From contig CM070550.1 in assembly GCA_036346405.1 (NCBI GenBank), positions 15,906,115 through 15,970,114 of the forward strand: a stretch of DNA of 64,000 nt, given 5' to 3'. The position numbers were made by a program, and so were the translations under genes. The notes below the pieces were generated by a model. The model was not told the DNA's origin. It saw only the letters and a list, made by a program, of their open reading frames with translations, and searched no databases. Shown here one piece after another: positions 35,091 through 48,100 of the stretch (its first letter is position 1; each line of letters opens with the position of its first letter). This stretch comes from Phyllostachys edulis (lineage: Eukaryota; Streptophyta; Magnoliopsida; Poales; Poaceae).

Positions 35091-36190
35091 GGAAATGTTT
35101 TGGGCCGTGCGTCCGGACGGACAAAAAAAATCGGACGCTAGCAACCCATATCTCTTAGTGTCGAAACAGAAGCAGATTAGTTCCTTTCGATTGCTTTCCT
35201 ACACACTGCACTCATGCATGCATCCGTATGTGGACCCAGCGTCGTAATAGTCTAGTGCATGTATGGCCAGTGTGTGTGTGCATATTAATGCATGTGATGT
35301 GGTGTTGAGCTAGCAAGGCTAACCCTTAATATCAACTACTCTTCACTGTAACCCTCCTGCACACGTCCCCATGCAGTATGTGCTGTGATTGTACCATCTC
35401 TGATCCGTCGCTTTGCTTTTTGAGATGCTTTTCTTTTTTGATTTGTGATGTTATAATCGTTGTTCAAAGATGTTGCAATCATTGTCTTAGGATGTTGCAA
35501 TTATTGTCCGGAGATGTTACAAGTGTTGCATCTGTAGAAAAAAATGTTGCATACTGTTCACGGCGATGTCGTATTTTTTTCCAACGTGTTTTTTTTCTAG
35601 ATGCTTTGTTTTTTGATTTGTGATGTTGCAACCGTTGTCCTTAGATGTTTGCAACCATTGTCCTAAGATGTTGCAACCGTTGTCCGAGGATGTTGCAACC
35701 GTTGTCCGGGGATTTTACAACCGTTGTCCGAGGATGTTGCAACTGTTGTCCAAGGATGTTTCAACCGTTGTCCAGGGATGTTTCAACCATTGTCCGTGGA
35801 TGTTGCAGCTGTGTCCGGGAGATGTTGCATGCAGCGGCGTACTTCTTTGCGATGTTGCATCTATATAAAAAAATGTTGCGACCTATTGAAAAAAATGTTG
35901 CATCCATAGGAAAAAAATGTTGTATACTATTTACGGTGATGTTGCAATATTTTTTCAACGCGTTTTTTTCATATGCTTTGTTTTGATTTTATTAGTAGAG
36001 GTTTAAGTTCACCCGGTTCATTAGTTTAGCTCCTAGTTAACTGCAGGGGATCAGAATAATAACGTGTGAAGGGCTAGCTCGGTGGCCGTTTGAAAATTTT
36101 GATCGTTGTTGGCGCGAGCTTGACGTGGTGCTTATTAGTTCATGTATGGGCAGCGTCCGATCGATCGGACGTACGGCTCCTAGTCTTACC
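35091..36190. mobile_element. Repeat element rich in GATGTTGCAAC (copy 2)
   Basis: Direct copy of 20804-21926 with small deletions. Both copies end at GTCTTACC and diverge immediately after. Because the upstream arm and loop are shared too, the duplicated unit is larger than this element alone. Confidence 0.6.
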
Positions 36191-36407
36191 TTTATTATTA
36201 AGGTACAATATAAATGTTATTCAACTTTAAATATGTGTGGTAGTGAGTGAATCCAAGACAAGCCTACTCCCTCCTATGCATGTTGTTTCTGCAAGAGGTA
36301 CCTATAAGCACAACAAAAGCAAGAGTAAGCCCAAAGGCTCAGCAAGTACAAAACATGGCATCAACAATATACATAATTGTAAATCATCAACCATTATCCA
36401 CAAAACT

Positions 36408-37220
36408 TGTCGGTGTTTTAGAACCGATCTTACGTAAAGATTGTTTGATTCGGGGGGTCTCCTAGAATGGAATCACGCAGAGAGATTGACACGGTATTTT
36501 TATACTGTGTTCAGCCTTCTCCGGAGAGAATAACAACCCTACTCCCCGTGTGTGTATGGTATTGAGTGTGTTTCAGTACAATCGGGAGAAAAGACTAAAA
36601 CTATTACGTAAGATAGTATCCGATCGCCTTCCCGATTGCTTGTTGTCTCCTCCGATTGGTTGTCCTCTTCCCTCTCGACCACGCCTTTATATAGTCGTGA
36701 AGGAATAGCCGCTTCCCTGCTGAAGAGACGCTTCATCAAATCCAAAGAATTCGCGACGCTTGCAGAATCATCGGGATGGTAACTCCTTCACGCCGCTTGG
36801 CAGTTACTTGTCAGAAATAATGGGGTATTGTGTGTTATTATTTCATATAATAACAGCGTATGTTGACTGCTTGAATTCCTTAATCAATTGGACCCACTCG
36901 CCTGTAGGCTTTATTGATCTTAAGGTGGCGACGACCGGTCGAGAAGAACTTACGACCATAAGGTAGTCGAGCAAGACTTACGACTATGGGGTAGTCGAGA
37001 ATAACTTACGATCGGGTAGTGATCGAGAAGAACTTACGACCATAAGGTAGTCGTAGCAAGACTTACGACTATGGGGGTGGTCGTAGAAGAACTTAAGACC
37101 ACCTGGTAGGCTTCTCCCTTGTAAGTGTATGGGGTATACCTAGGGACCACATGACATCATATTTTCCCATAATGAGAATTATGGATAACAGATAAAATGA
37201 GGATTATTAGATCCTCGTCA
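36408..37220 (-). repeat. 3' LTR of the Tat element (813 bp)
   Basis: On the minus strand it starts TGACGAGGATC and ends AACACCGACA. The first 300 bases (plus 36920-37110) hold five hairpin motifs with ends GGTCG or AGTCG and CGACC or CGACT. It pairs with 52284-53105. Confidence 0.92.
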
Positions 37221-37648
37221 TCTAGCCCGCAGCTTCAAGTGAAAGCTACTTGCTTGGTTAAAGAGTCGTAGATGGTCATACGGCCACAAGAGGGTCGTAG
37301 AAAGGTGGTCGAAGGAAAAAACTCTTCGACATTTGTGTACTACTTTGACCAGAAATATGCTTGGTCAAGAAGGTTGCTTACAACTATCAAATAGCCGTAG
37401 AAAACTCCTACGATCATGAAGTGGTCGTAGCATGGTGATCGGAAGAAAATCCTTTCCGATTGATATTTCATTTGGTCAAAAAGATCTGACCAAGAAAGTA
37501 ATTTTGCTTGAGGTGTAAAAACGAACCTGATTTTCTTGAACGGACAAGTTAGAGAATCGCAAACGACTCCTACAAGTCTGTCCGTTGGAGTGGTTCCCAA
37601 AGCGGTAGCAACCTTTGGATTGCCACGCCTTCAGCCCAGGCATACGGT

Positions 37649-37656
37649 TATAAATA
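37649..37656 (+). promoter_or_regulatory. TATA box of the antisense gene in the Tat element
   Basis: TATAAATA lies outside the LTR, 175 bases upstream of the ATG at 37824 and on the plus strand, opposite to gag-pol. The spacing gives a plausible 5' leader of about 140 bases. This suggests transcription independent of the LTR. Confidence 0.6.
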
Positions 37657-37823
37657 CTTACCGGGGTGAGACTTGGGTTTCTACTTTTCCCCAAATCACT
37701 CCCGCTGTTCATCGAGTTCTTGTCTTCTCCGCCACCAACTCAATCGTGCCTTCTCCGCCACCAACCCAATCGTGTCTTCTCCGAAGATCTTCCTTAATCC
37801 AAAATCTCCCCTTTCTGAGAGAG

Positions 37824-40800
37824 ATGGCCGGGAAAGTTTCTGAGTGGGCTGAGTCCGAGATGGATGCGGTGAAGATTCAAGCCTTAGTCGATGCCGGGAA
37901 GATTCTAGAGAAAGTTCTTGTGAAATGGATTGCGGCGGTTGGACAACATTGGCCGTCGGGGGAGACTGGGCAAATCCTCGTCTTCCAGGCATATTGTGAG
38001 TGTGGCCTTCGATTGCCTACTCATCCCTTTCTCACACTCGTACTCGAGCACTTTGGGGTGGAATTAGTGAACCTTGGTTCTAATTCCATCACTGTGCTAA
38101 GTGTATTTGTGTACTTGTGTGAGGCGTACCTGGGAATTCCGGCAGACCTCGAGCTTTTCCAATATTATTATGGAATGGCTGGAAGTTGTGATCTGAAGCT
38201 CCATGACTGGAAGTCGAGGGAGTATATTCAGATATTTACTAAATCTTTGTGGCCGGGATGGAGGAAGAGGCGGTTTTATTGGAAAATCACCCAAGAAGAC
38301 AGCCTTACTTTCGCGGGGAAAGCTGCCGAAAAGAATTCTTCATGGGATTCGACTCCCAAGGATGTCAGCCGGATTGCCCCCTATATTCGAGCCATCAAGG
38401 GCTTGGGAGAAGAGGGGCTGATCGGATGGCATGTGGTGAAGGATTTCATCACACATCAAATTAGCCCTTTGAAGAAATGAGTACCTCCTATGTGGAGGTA
38501 CACGGGGCCAAAAGACCCGACTAGGGACTACGAGGAGGGTAAGTGAATTTTCGACTTAGCTCTCAGTTTGGTTTTTATCACAGTTGTCTAATGAATGTCT
38601 TTATCTGTTTACACAGATCTTTCACAGGCAGAGATTGATGTTCGAGTCAAACTCGTTTGTGAGAAGTCTCCGCCACTCAGAGTGGCGGTTCCTCAAATCC
38701 TTGTGGTTTTATCCACAGAGGAAAAGATGGAGCGCCTAAAGGTAATCAAGAGTTGATTTTATCCTTAGGACTTCATAGTCGTAGAAAGAACTTACGACTA
38801 GGTAGTGATAGTAGAAAAATCTTACGATCAAGGAAATATCATAGAAAAACTTACAAGTGAGTAGTGATCGTAGAAGATCTTACGATCGAGGAAACGTCGT
38901 AGAAAAACTTACGACTGGATACTGGTCGTAGAAAATCTTACGACCGGTCAGTAATTCTTCTTTTTCTATTTTTCTTTACAGAAAGTAGGTGCGGAAAACC
39001 GTCAGGACGACAAAGAGGTCGAACTGATAACCATCGGTGCAGGGATGACAACGGAAAAAGGCTCAGCTCCTCCGACTAAGAAGCGCCGACTCGTGAAAGT
39101 CGCCGACAAGGGAGGAGCATGCTCGAGTTCTTTTATTTCGACCAGATCCTCTGCAAAGTCTGCGGCAGATACGGCTGCAGCAGAAGCCGAGGTTGAAGCA
39201 GCTAAAGCTGAGGAGGCCGAAGCAGTCGAACCTCTTAGGCACAAAGCCCGCAAGGCCAAGGTACCCTTTTATTAAGACAAGAAAACTTTCGCAGTTTCTG
39301 CCACTCCTAGTTTTGTCAAGCAACTAGAAAAAGAGAACTAGAAAGACTTTATGTCTTTTGTGAAGGACAATGCTGATCCAGCAGAGCCTACGGTTGAGGG
39401 TAGCGCTGCTCTTGGAGTGGTCGAGACTGATCTCGGCCATCCGGAAAGTCAGGAGTCCAGAGAGATGGTTCCTGTTCAAAATCCACGACCAGACGTGGTC
39501 GTGGCCGAGCCCATTCTTCAACTGGAACTCTGACTAGACGTGGTCGTAGAAAAGAATTCGAAGAAATCTTCCGTTGGGAAGATGACTCCTAAGTTCCTGG
39601 TTAGGTCTAGGGTGCAGAGGTATGTGAAACAGACTAAAGTGTAAGAACAGCATTTACCTTTCGCTTTTCACAACTTGACTTGCTTTCCTTTTGTTGATTT
39701 TAGCCCGACTCCTTTAGCCCCCGAGGACGCTTCTATCGAGAAGCCCATTGCCGCCTCTCCAGCGGTCGGAGAGATGACAGCGGAAGTGGTCGAAGGATCA
39801 TCCACAGCCCGAGTAGTGGAGGAAGTCGTGGCTCCTGAAGTGGTTACCACAACCACTGAGGTGGTAGCTACGACCACTGAGGTAGTAGCTACAACCACTG
39901 AGGTGGTCATGGAGACAACAAAGGCAGCTGTAGAAGCCCCTGGCCAAGGTGGTGATGTACCTGACCACCGTGTCGGAAAGGAAATCGTTGTAGACGTTCC
40001 TCCCGGTACCCAAAGAGAAATTCAGCTACGTAATCAAGACGAGGAGTATTTCAACTTCTGTGCTGATTTCTTTGGGCCTGCTTCCATCGTAGGGTCTTCT
40101 GCTTTTAGATCTCGCGATCGAGTCCCTCATCCCAAAGATATTCCTAACAGATGGGAAACTTTTGACAATGAGCGTCTCGAGAAGGCTTGGTGGGACCAAG
40201 TCGCGAAGATAGACAAGCTGAAGAGTCCAGAGATGGTTTTTTCGATGTTTGCTCGGACGGCCATGAATGTAAGTATTTAAGGATACTCATATGTGTGGCC
40301 TTCCTTTGCTTCTTACCGTCTTTCTTTTTACGTAAAGCTCGAACAAATTGCCACCAAGCAGGTGAATATCACCGACAACTTATAGAGCTACGACAGAAAG
40401 CGGAACTCGCGAACAGCAGAGAGGTGGTAAGTCACTGTTATTCGTAGTCGTTTTAGGGTTCGACTACTTGTACAGTGCTTATGAGGTTTGTTGTGGAAAA
40501 ACTCACGACTAGGTGATAGTCGTAGAAGACTTACGACTAGTTGAATAGTGTTCATGTCTACTTTTAACCTTTACAGGTTAAATAGTGACGAAAAGACCCT
40601 GGCCGACTCGCTCGATTATGAAAAAGAGGAGTCGAGAAAACTAGGGGAAAAGGTAGGAGACCTCTTGAAGAAGCTTTAAGAGGCTAACTCTGCAACTATA
40701 AAAGTGCAGGAAGAGCTAAACAGTAAGTGCTGAACTTAAGACTGCTTATGTTGTTGATCTTTACCTAACTCTTGCTTCTTTTCAAAAAATGAAGACGACA

Positions 40801-41680
40801 TGAGAAAGCTTCAAAATGAAGTCAAAGATAAAACTTTGGTTATTCACGAGATTTCTCGTATCGCCAAAGATAAAGATTAAGAAATTGAGAGGTTGAGATC
40901 TCGACGAGCAGGTAAGCAATTCTTTACCTGTAGCCCTTTACGAGTTCTTTTCCTTTTCTAACTCCCATTTCTTTTTTAGAAATTGAGCTCGAATTGGGAA
41001 GGCTCGAAACTAGGGATCAGGAAAAAAACCTTGATCCTTAACGAGACTGTCCGCATTGCCAAGGAAAATGCAAATGACATCAAATTATGGGAGAAGCGGC
41101 ATGCTGAGACCATTGCTTCCCATAATGAAGAAATCCAGAAGTTAGATTCTCGACTAGTAGGTAAGGAATTCTTTTACCTGTGATTATTTTTTTCCTCCTC
41201 TAGGAGTTTATTTTTGCTTGACCAGTCTTATTCTTTTCAGAGCAAGTGGTCGAAAATAAACAACTCCGCGAGGCTTCGACTCGTAACCAACAGGAGATGA
41301 AGTCGATGAAGATTAATCTTCAAGGCAACATCATGCTCCTGAACAATATACTTGGTGAGCTATGTAGTGAGGGAAAAACTCCTCAAGATGGTACAATAGC
41401 TGCTCACATAAGTACTATTGGGGAACAAGTCAGGACTTTGCAAGAACTGGTGACCACTCTGAAGGCCAACCAAGCTAAGTCAATCAAGGAGGCGGTCGAA
41501 GGTGCAGTAAGTTATGCATTGGCAAAACTTAAAGCTCATGACCCCAGCCTTAATGTACAACCAATCGAAGTTGACTTCGACTGCCCTGAGGTAGAAGCAA
41601 GTCGTCTGATGGAAGAAATGCAACCAATTGGCAGGAAGGTCTCGGAGGAGATGCAACTGGGCTCTCCCTTTTCAGAGTAG
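37824..41680 (+). pseudogene. Spliced antisense gene of the Tat element (putative gypsy-type transposon domain)
   Basis: Opposite strand to gag-pol. Exons with matching phases: 37824-38538 (phase 1 end), 38617-38741, 38982-39640 (phase 2 end), 39704-40268; then shorter exons from about 40338 to the stop at 41678-41680. Exon 1 encodes the domain Pfam calls putative gypsy type transposon: FQAYCECGLRLPTHPFLTLV and VFVYLCEAYLGIPADLELF are its conserved core. Exon 3 is Ala/Glu-rich and lysine-rich (nuclear-signal-like KKRRLVK). Exon 4 has four TTEVVAT repeats encoded by a 21-bp tandem. The C-terminal exons are coiled-coil-like (LRTLQELVTTL type heptads). In-frame TGA at 38478, and stops near 39273, 39339 and 39531, make this copy broken, all single transitions from sense codons. 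Its function is unknown. Confidence 0.75.
38777..38945. repeat. Cluster of hairpin motifs in an intron of the antisense gene
   Basis: Clear units lie at 38777-38799, 38866-38887, 38895-38915 and 38924-38945, with decayed ones between. Each has a 6- to 8-base stem around an 8- or 9-base loop that begins GAA. Outer stem bases change in pairs between units (AG with CT, GA with TC, GG with CC). Further units are at 40517-40539 and in both LTRs. Confidence 0.8.
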
Positions 41681-41689
41681 TTTATAAAA

Positions 41690-42600
41690 AACCTGTGAAA
41701 AATAAGCTTTTGTTGATGTATTATATAATCTATCTTGTTTCCTGCAAACCATCTTGTCGAGTAGTTAGTAACTCAAAAGATAATTAACGAAAGAAAGACT
41801 AAGAATTGAAGTCAAATTAATAACTTTATCCTAGCCCCCGACTATTTGCTTAGTTTGTTTAGACAAACTAAATAAATAGTGTTAAAAAGGTTTCAAAACG
41901 AGAGGTTTGGTTAACTTGTAGTTTTGGTCACGATTGTCATGCACTGATCGAAAAAGTGGGAACGAATCGACCCTAGGAAGTTCCTTCTAGTGGGCAGGAC
42001 CACGTGCAGAGAGGAAAGGCTTCGACTAGGTGATGTTACCATCTCCGACCAGTTTAATCAAATCGAGAATGGCAACTTGAGTTAAGCAAACGTCTAGAGG
42101 ACTTTAAAAAATTCGTTCGCCCTTCCTTGGTGGATTCGATAAGTCTGTTCTAGTAGCAAAACTAGGAAACTAAACAATGCTAGGAAGTTCCTTCTAGTGG
42201 GTAGGACCACGTGCAGAGAGGAAAGACTTTGACTAGATGTGTTTCTTCCTCCGACCAGTTGAGACGGATCGATTACACCAAAGGCGATTGAATAAATCTA
42301 AGAAAGTGCACTCTGCTTAGAGTATTTTTCAAAATAACTGAAGAAATAAACTAAGATGAAAAAAACTGGCCTTAAAAATATTTCGACCAAATAGAACCCG
42401 AGCTCTTTGTATTGGCGGCAAAAGTGAGTAATGAGTCGACACTAGGAAGCTCCTTCTAATGGGCAGGACCACGTGCAGAGAGGAGAGGCTTCGACTAGGT
42501 GATGTTACTCGCTTTTCACCAAAGGTAAAGAAAACGGGTGTTTGGAATGTAGTCGAAAGATTATGAAAGCACTACTCATAAGTAAGACAATAGAGGTAGA
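41690..42600. repeat. Spacer between antisense gene and pol with a conserved unit repeated three times
   Basis: A unit with AGGAAGTTCCTTCTAGTGGG, GGACCACGTGCAGAGAGG and TTCGACTAGGTGATGTTAC occurs at about 41972-42050, 42179-42245 and 42441-42512. The two genes converge on this spacer, so it may hold their 3' ends. No ORF. Confidence 0.75.
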
Positions 42601-42666
42601 AAGAACCTGAGTCTTTATTGTCTGAATGGTTGGTTACACATAAAACTTGCGTAACTGGTCGATGTT

Positions 42667-43847
42667 CTAAGAATTCGAGAGAACTCGCCGCCTTCCATTG
42701 CTAAACGTCTCGACCTCGCCGTAACTTCGACCATCGTAAGGACCTTCCCACTTGGGAGAAAGTTTGTTCCGATTAGACTTGGATTGGTAGAGCCTCAATA
42801 CTAAGTCACCCACTGACAAGGTCATGAGGTTGGACCTTCGATCGTAGTATTCTGCGCAGGCCTGTTGCTGGTAGATTGTCAACGGATTAAGGCCCGGTTT
42901 CTCCTTTCTTCAAGTAGGTTAATGTCATCTGCTCGAAGTTGTTCTTGGTTGGAGTCATTGAAAGTTTCGACTCGTGTTGAGCGTATCTTAGTTCCGGAGG
43001 AAGCATGGCTTCGGCTCCGAAGACCAGAAAAAAAGGGTGTTTCACTTGTAGCCCGACTAGTAGTCGCATTTAACCGCCCATAATATGGAGGGCAATTCTT
43101 GTACCCAAGCCCCGAGCGCTTGACGAGTGGTCAAGACTCGGGTTGTAATTCCTCGATTATTTGGCCGTTCAGACGCTCGATCGCCCCATTGCTTTGGGGA
43201 TGGGCCATGTAGCATAACATAACTTGGTACCCAACTCGTCGCAAAAATTCCTCAAATTTTGCGCCGAAAATTGTTTGCCATTATCTCGTAATTATTCGAC
43301 TCGGACTCCAAATCGAGTAATTACGCATCTCATCATGAACTGCTTTGTCGCCTGTTGTTATCCCATTCTGAGTTCGCTTCGATCCATTTTGTGAACGATC
43401 AATAGCCACAAAAGGAACTCAAAACCTCCTAGAGCTTTAGGAGCGGTCCTAGGATATCTAGACCCCTGTCGCAAAAGGCCAAGACAGATGTATCGCTTTG
43501 TAATGCTTGAGCTGGTTGGTGTATTTATGTGCTATGAAATTGGCATTGGACACACTTTTAACCAACTCTTTAGCATCGTGCAGGTCATGGACCAAGAAAA
43601 CCTTGTCGAAAGGCCTTACCGACCAAAGATTCTCAGAGGAAGCATGATTACCACAGATGCCACCGTGTATGTCGTGAAGGAGTGTTAATCCTTCGCTCTG
43701 CGAAATGCATCGCATGAGCACCCCTTGAGTACCTCGCTTATATAGGACTTCTTCAACCAAAGTATACATTTTGGCTTTTCGATAAGCGATCCGCCTCAGA
43801 TCGCCTTTCGCACGGAACCCTTCAAGATACTCATAGATGGGAGCCAT
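42667..43847 (-). pseudogene. Integrase of the Tat element
   Basis: The N-terminal zinc-binding part is read at 43847-43458 (LLHDIHGGICGNHASSENLW). The core is broken into frames and ends in AHPQSNGAIERLNGQI around 43190-43220, where the Glu is the catalytic residue of the DDE triad. The C-terminal part at 43069-42667 has the segment PPELRYAQHESKLS and the barrel-like segment KLSPKWEGPYDG. Several stops and shifts prevent one open frame. The integrase would insert the cDNA in the nucleus. Confidence 0.75.
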
Positions 43848-43879
43848 CCGTATCCTCGTATTCTAGAGAGGCCGCCTCA

Positions 43880-45151
43880 ATAGGAGGTGTCTCGGTTCAT
43901 CGACCAAGGACGGCTCGAGTTGTTCCAAGAAGACTCTTTTGGTACTACAGACGAGAAGAAGCTATTCGAGCAAGTCGGTCTGTGGAGGAAATTATCCTTT
44001 GAGGATGAATTCGCCTCAAACCTAAAAATGCTTTTCTAGCTTACGACTTCCGATAAGTACCGAGACATTGTCGGGTTAGAGCACCGTACTCTTTCCCAAC
44101 TTGATTCACGACTAGTTGAGAGTCTCCCTCACGAGTAGTCGGCGAATTGAGAGCGCTGAGCTCGTATGCCGCCTAGCAAACCTTCAGATTCGTCCATGTT
44201 GTTAGTGGCCCGAAAGTTTAATTGTATGGCATATTTTAAGGTCTCTCCTTAGGAGATACCAGACCACCCCAAATTTCGAGCCACTTAAAGTAAACGACCC
44301 GTCAAAGTACATCGCCCATCGGGTCGTGGGAATCAGATCGGGATCCCGAACAGTTCAGATTTGTCCATTCGGCGACAAAGTCCGCCAAGATCTCGATTTA
44401 ACGGCCGTTCGTGACATGAAATGGAGGTCGAACTCCCCAAGTTCGACTGACCATTTTGCCATGCTTCCCGCTGTTTCCCTATTCTGGAGGATCGCTCCCA
44501 AGGGAAACGCAGACGATACAGCTATTTTGTGCGCCTGAAAATAATGTCGCGTTTCCTCGAAGACATGAGGAGGGCATATAAAGCTTTTGGACCTGAGGGT
44601 AACGCCCTTAGGCCCGTGTAAAACTTCACTAACGAGTAAATCGGTCGTTATGCGCTTTCACGTTCTCGACGATCGCGCTTTATCGCCTGTGGCGTGGCGA
44701 CTAGGAAAATTAAGAGCGCTTTTCCGCCTCAAGAAACCGAGTAGGAGCACTTGTAAGATACCTCTTGACATCCTCAAAGGCAGCGTTTGCCTCGCTCGAC
44801 CACTCAAAACCTTCGTGTTTCCTTAGAAGTTTAAAGAAAGGTAGTCCTTTTCTCCTAGTCGTGCGATGAAACGACTTAAAGCCGCCATGCACCTCGTGAG
44901 TTTCGGACTTCTTTCTTTGTGGTTGGAGGGCGATTTGGAGAATGACCTTTATCTTTTTGGATTTGCTTCGATTCCCGTGATAGATACTAGGAATCCAAGC
45001 AAATTTCTGAAGAGATTCCAACACACACTTCTCATGATTGAGTTTTGCGATGTTTTCTCGAGGTTGTCAAATGTTTCTTGTAGGTCAGTGATATGATTAA
45101 GTCTCTTCATGTTTTTAACATCTAGATCATCAACATAGGCCTCCAGGTTTC
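43880..45151 (-). pseudogene. Tat reverse transcriptase 3' part and RNase H
   Basis: Begins at the solo LTR border with the catalytic motif AYVDDLDVKN (YVDD at about 45127-45138), followed by the thumb (GFLVSITGIEANPK), the connection (LPFFKLLRKHEGFEWS) and a degraded RNase H. The matching 5' half is at 48585-49190. Frames are interrupted many times. Confidence 0.7.
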
Positions 45152-48100
45152 TGTAACAGCCCAAAGTTCTGTTACCAATTTAAATTAATTAAAGTTATTA
45201 TTTTGTTGGATTTTCTGAAATTTGAAAGAGTTTGATTGCTTTATTTGAATTTCTAAAGTTTTAAAAGTAAAAATAAAATAAAATTTATTAAAAGTTTTTG
45301 AAGTTTTATTTGAGTTAAAGTTGAAAAATAAAAATTAAATTAATTTTGAGAATTTTCTGAAATTTTAAAAGCTTTTTCTTAAATATTTTAAAACCAAAAT
45401 AATTTATTTGCAAAATTAAAAGCCAATTTAAAAGTGGAGATAATTTTATTAAGTCCAAAATAATTCTAGGAATTTTTATGAATTTTTATAGAATTTTTGG
45501 ACTCTATTTGCTATTTTCTAAAATTCTAAATCAATTAGTTCAATTTCTGAAATTGGAAAACTAATAAAAATCCTATTCTTCTTTGTTGTGGGCCGAATTC
45601 CTGTTGAAACCGGCCCAACATTTTGCTTTTTCGCCCGAGCTACCAAGACGCCCCCTCTCCTCACCTCCCGCCTACCCACCAAATGATCACCCACCACTTC
45701 CACGCGGCCCCGCCATCTCCTTCCACCTCCTTTCTTCTCCGCTGAACCGCACTAAGCCGCCATTTTCGCCGCAGGTTCACAAACCGCTGCCCAACCTCCT
45801 CATGAGACCAGCGACGGCGACGAGTCCCGCGCCCCACCCCCGCCCACCCCTGTTTTCCCTCTCTCTCCATGCCTGATTCACCCGGATCGCAATCATGCCG
45901 CGGCCGCCATGACGCCCCGCCCACGATCTCCTCTCCTCCGCCCCGGCCCCTATAAAAGGGAGCACCGGGTGCAGCTTGAGCTCCTCATCTCGGTGCGCCA
46001 CTCACTCCTCCTCTCCCCTCTTCTTTTTGCCGCATTTCGTGTTTGAAGAAGCACAGTCGGGCGCCTTTCTTCTCTGATTCCGGCGCTGACATCGCATCCT
46101 CGCCGTCGCCGCCTACACCATCGGCACCACCACCTCCTCGCCATCCCAGTGCGCGCCTCGCCCTTGCCGGAGACCCACCGGAGCGCCACGCCCCCACACC
46201 GCCGAACCGCACCGCCGCTGTCGCCCTCGCCGTCGCCGATTCTCTTCGCAACACGCCGTCACCGCGGTGAGCATCGTGACCCCTACATCCTCCTCTCCCG
46301 TTTGGCACCACCGGCAGCCATCGCCGGAGCCCCTATCGCCGGCGAGGTGGTCGCCGAGCCGCCGCTGGCCTTGTGCCGACGTGGACGCCCACCTCAACGC
46401 CACCCGTGCGCCACCTCAGCGCCAAAAGCCTATGTGGGCACATGTGGCTGCTTGCGTGGCGCCACCGCAGCGCGTGCGTGCCATCACACCAAATCCCAAT
46501 CCACTCGGTTCGGTGAACCGAGTTCACCGTGAACCAGGTCACTAACGTGTGGGCCCCACACGTCAGTAATTTCTGTTTATTTTTCTTATTCTGAAAATCC
46601 CAAGGCTGATGTCAGCCTTGCGCAATAATTAGAATTTCCTTTAGAAAAATAATTCGGGAAATCCTTTTAATTTATAGATTTAGGTTTAAACTTGTAAAAT
46701 TCATATCTTTTTCACCCCAACTCCAAATGGAGTGATTCCAAATTCTAAACTCTTATAAAATTAATATCTAGCTAAATAAAATATAATTATTTGATTTGGA
46801 GTAAGTTGAAACTATCTGTTTGAATTTGAAATGATTTAAACTACAAATTTAGGATTTAAATTTGTAAAATTCATATCTTTTGATTCTTAGCTCCAAATTG
46901 AGTGTTTCAAATTTCCAAAATCTTATAAAATTATTTTATAGCTAAATAAAATATATTATTTGAATTGGAGTTAGTTTGAACTGTCTTTTTGAATTTATTT
47001 GAATTTCAATTGATTTATCGTATTTTCACGTTTAGACTTCGACGATTCCGGAGAGTTAGATCCTTCGGAGGATTTAGAGAGTCAAGACTTCAACGAAGGC
47101 AAGTTATACCCTTGACCATATAGCCCCCAGTATTTTAAAGTTATTTAATTCAGTTTTTAAAATTATTATTGCATGCATATTTTTAGTCAATTATTTTAAT
47201 GCCTTGTTTAAATGCTTAGTTATTCCAATTGTTATTGTATGGACAATTTTGAATATTGAAATGTCATCCCTTTGTCACCATAGATAAATTGTTTGGAAAT
47301 GCTTAGCAAATTCTTAGACCATGATTTTGATTTTGGGAGGATTTAGCCAAACCATTACAAAATTGTTTAAAATCAAATCTATGGTATTGTTTTACCATAG
47401 AGAATTTGTAAAGATGGTTTTTACTTAAATAAAATCAAAATGGTTTGGACTTGGGCTAAACGGATGAATGGTGGGTGCAGTTTATGCACCGGCTTAATCT
47501 GTTAAGATTAAGACCTGTGGTTTGATTTTGAAAGTCGCTTAAGTCAATTAAGGACCGGTCTTTGAGCCGCATCTTGTCAGTGCCTCACCAGTACCACCAC
47601 ATGTCTTGTATGGGCAAGACTTGGCTTATTAATTTGGGATACCTCATAGATATTTGTGCCGTGTTGTATGAGTGGGTGTCGGTTAGACTATAGTCCCACT
47701 GGCGCAAGAGGGGCTCCTGAGGACTGTCCACCCATTGGAAGCGAAACCTTAGCGGGTATGAGTACTATGAGGTAGATCATTGTAAAGGCCTTGTCACGTG
47801 CTCTAGACTGCTTACCTAAGGTAGTGAGCGGTGGCATAGATATATGCCGGATAAACTAGAGAATTCGTGTCTTGTGGGTAAAGCTGTACCAACTCTGCAA
47901 AGTAGAAAACTATTCGAATAGCCGCGTCCGTGGTCATGGACATGCTAGCAAAGCCACTTTGAGTTAGACTTGTTTTTGGTTTTTAAAAGTAATTTCAACA
48001 GATGTTTTCAGGATGGTTAGTCCTGTGGGAAAATTGGGCGGTTAGCCATTGTGATAGGAGGGTATCCTTCACCATTCAAATATGGAGGTTATCCACACTA

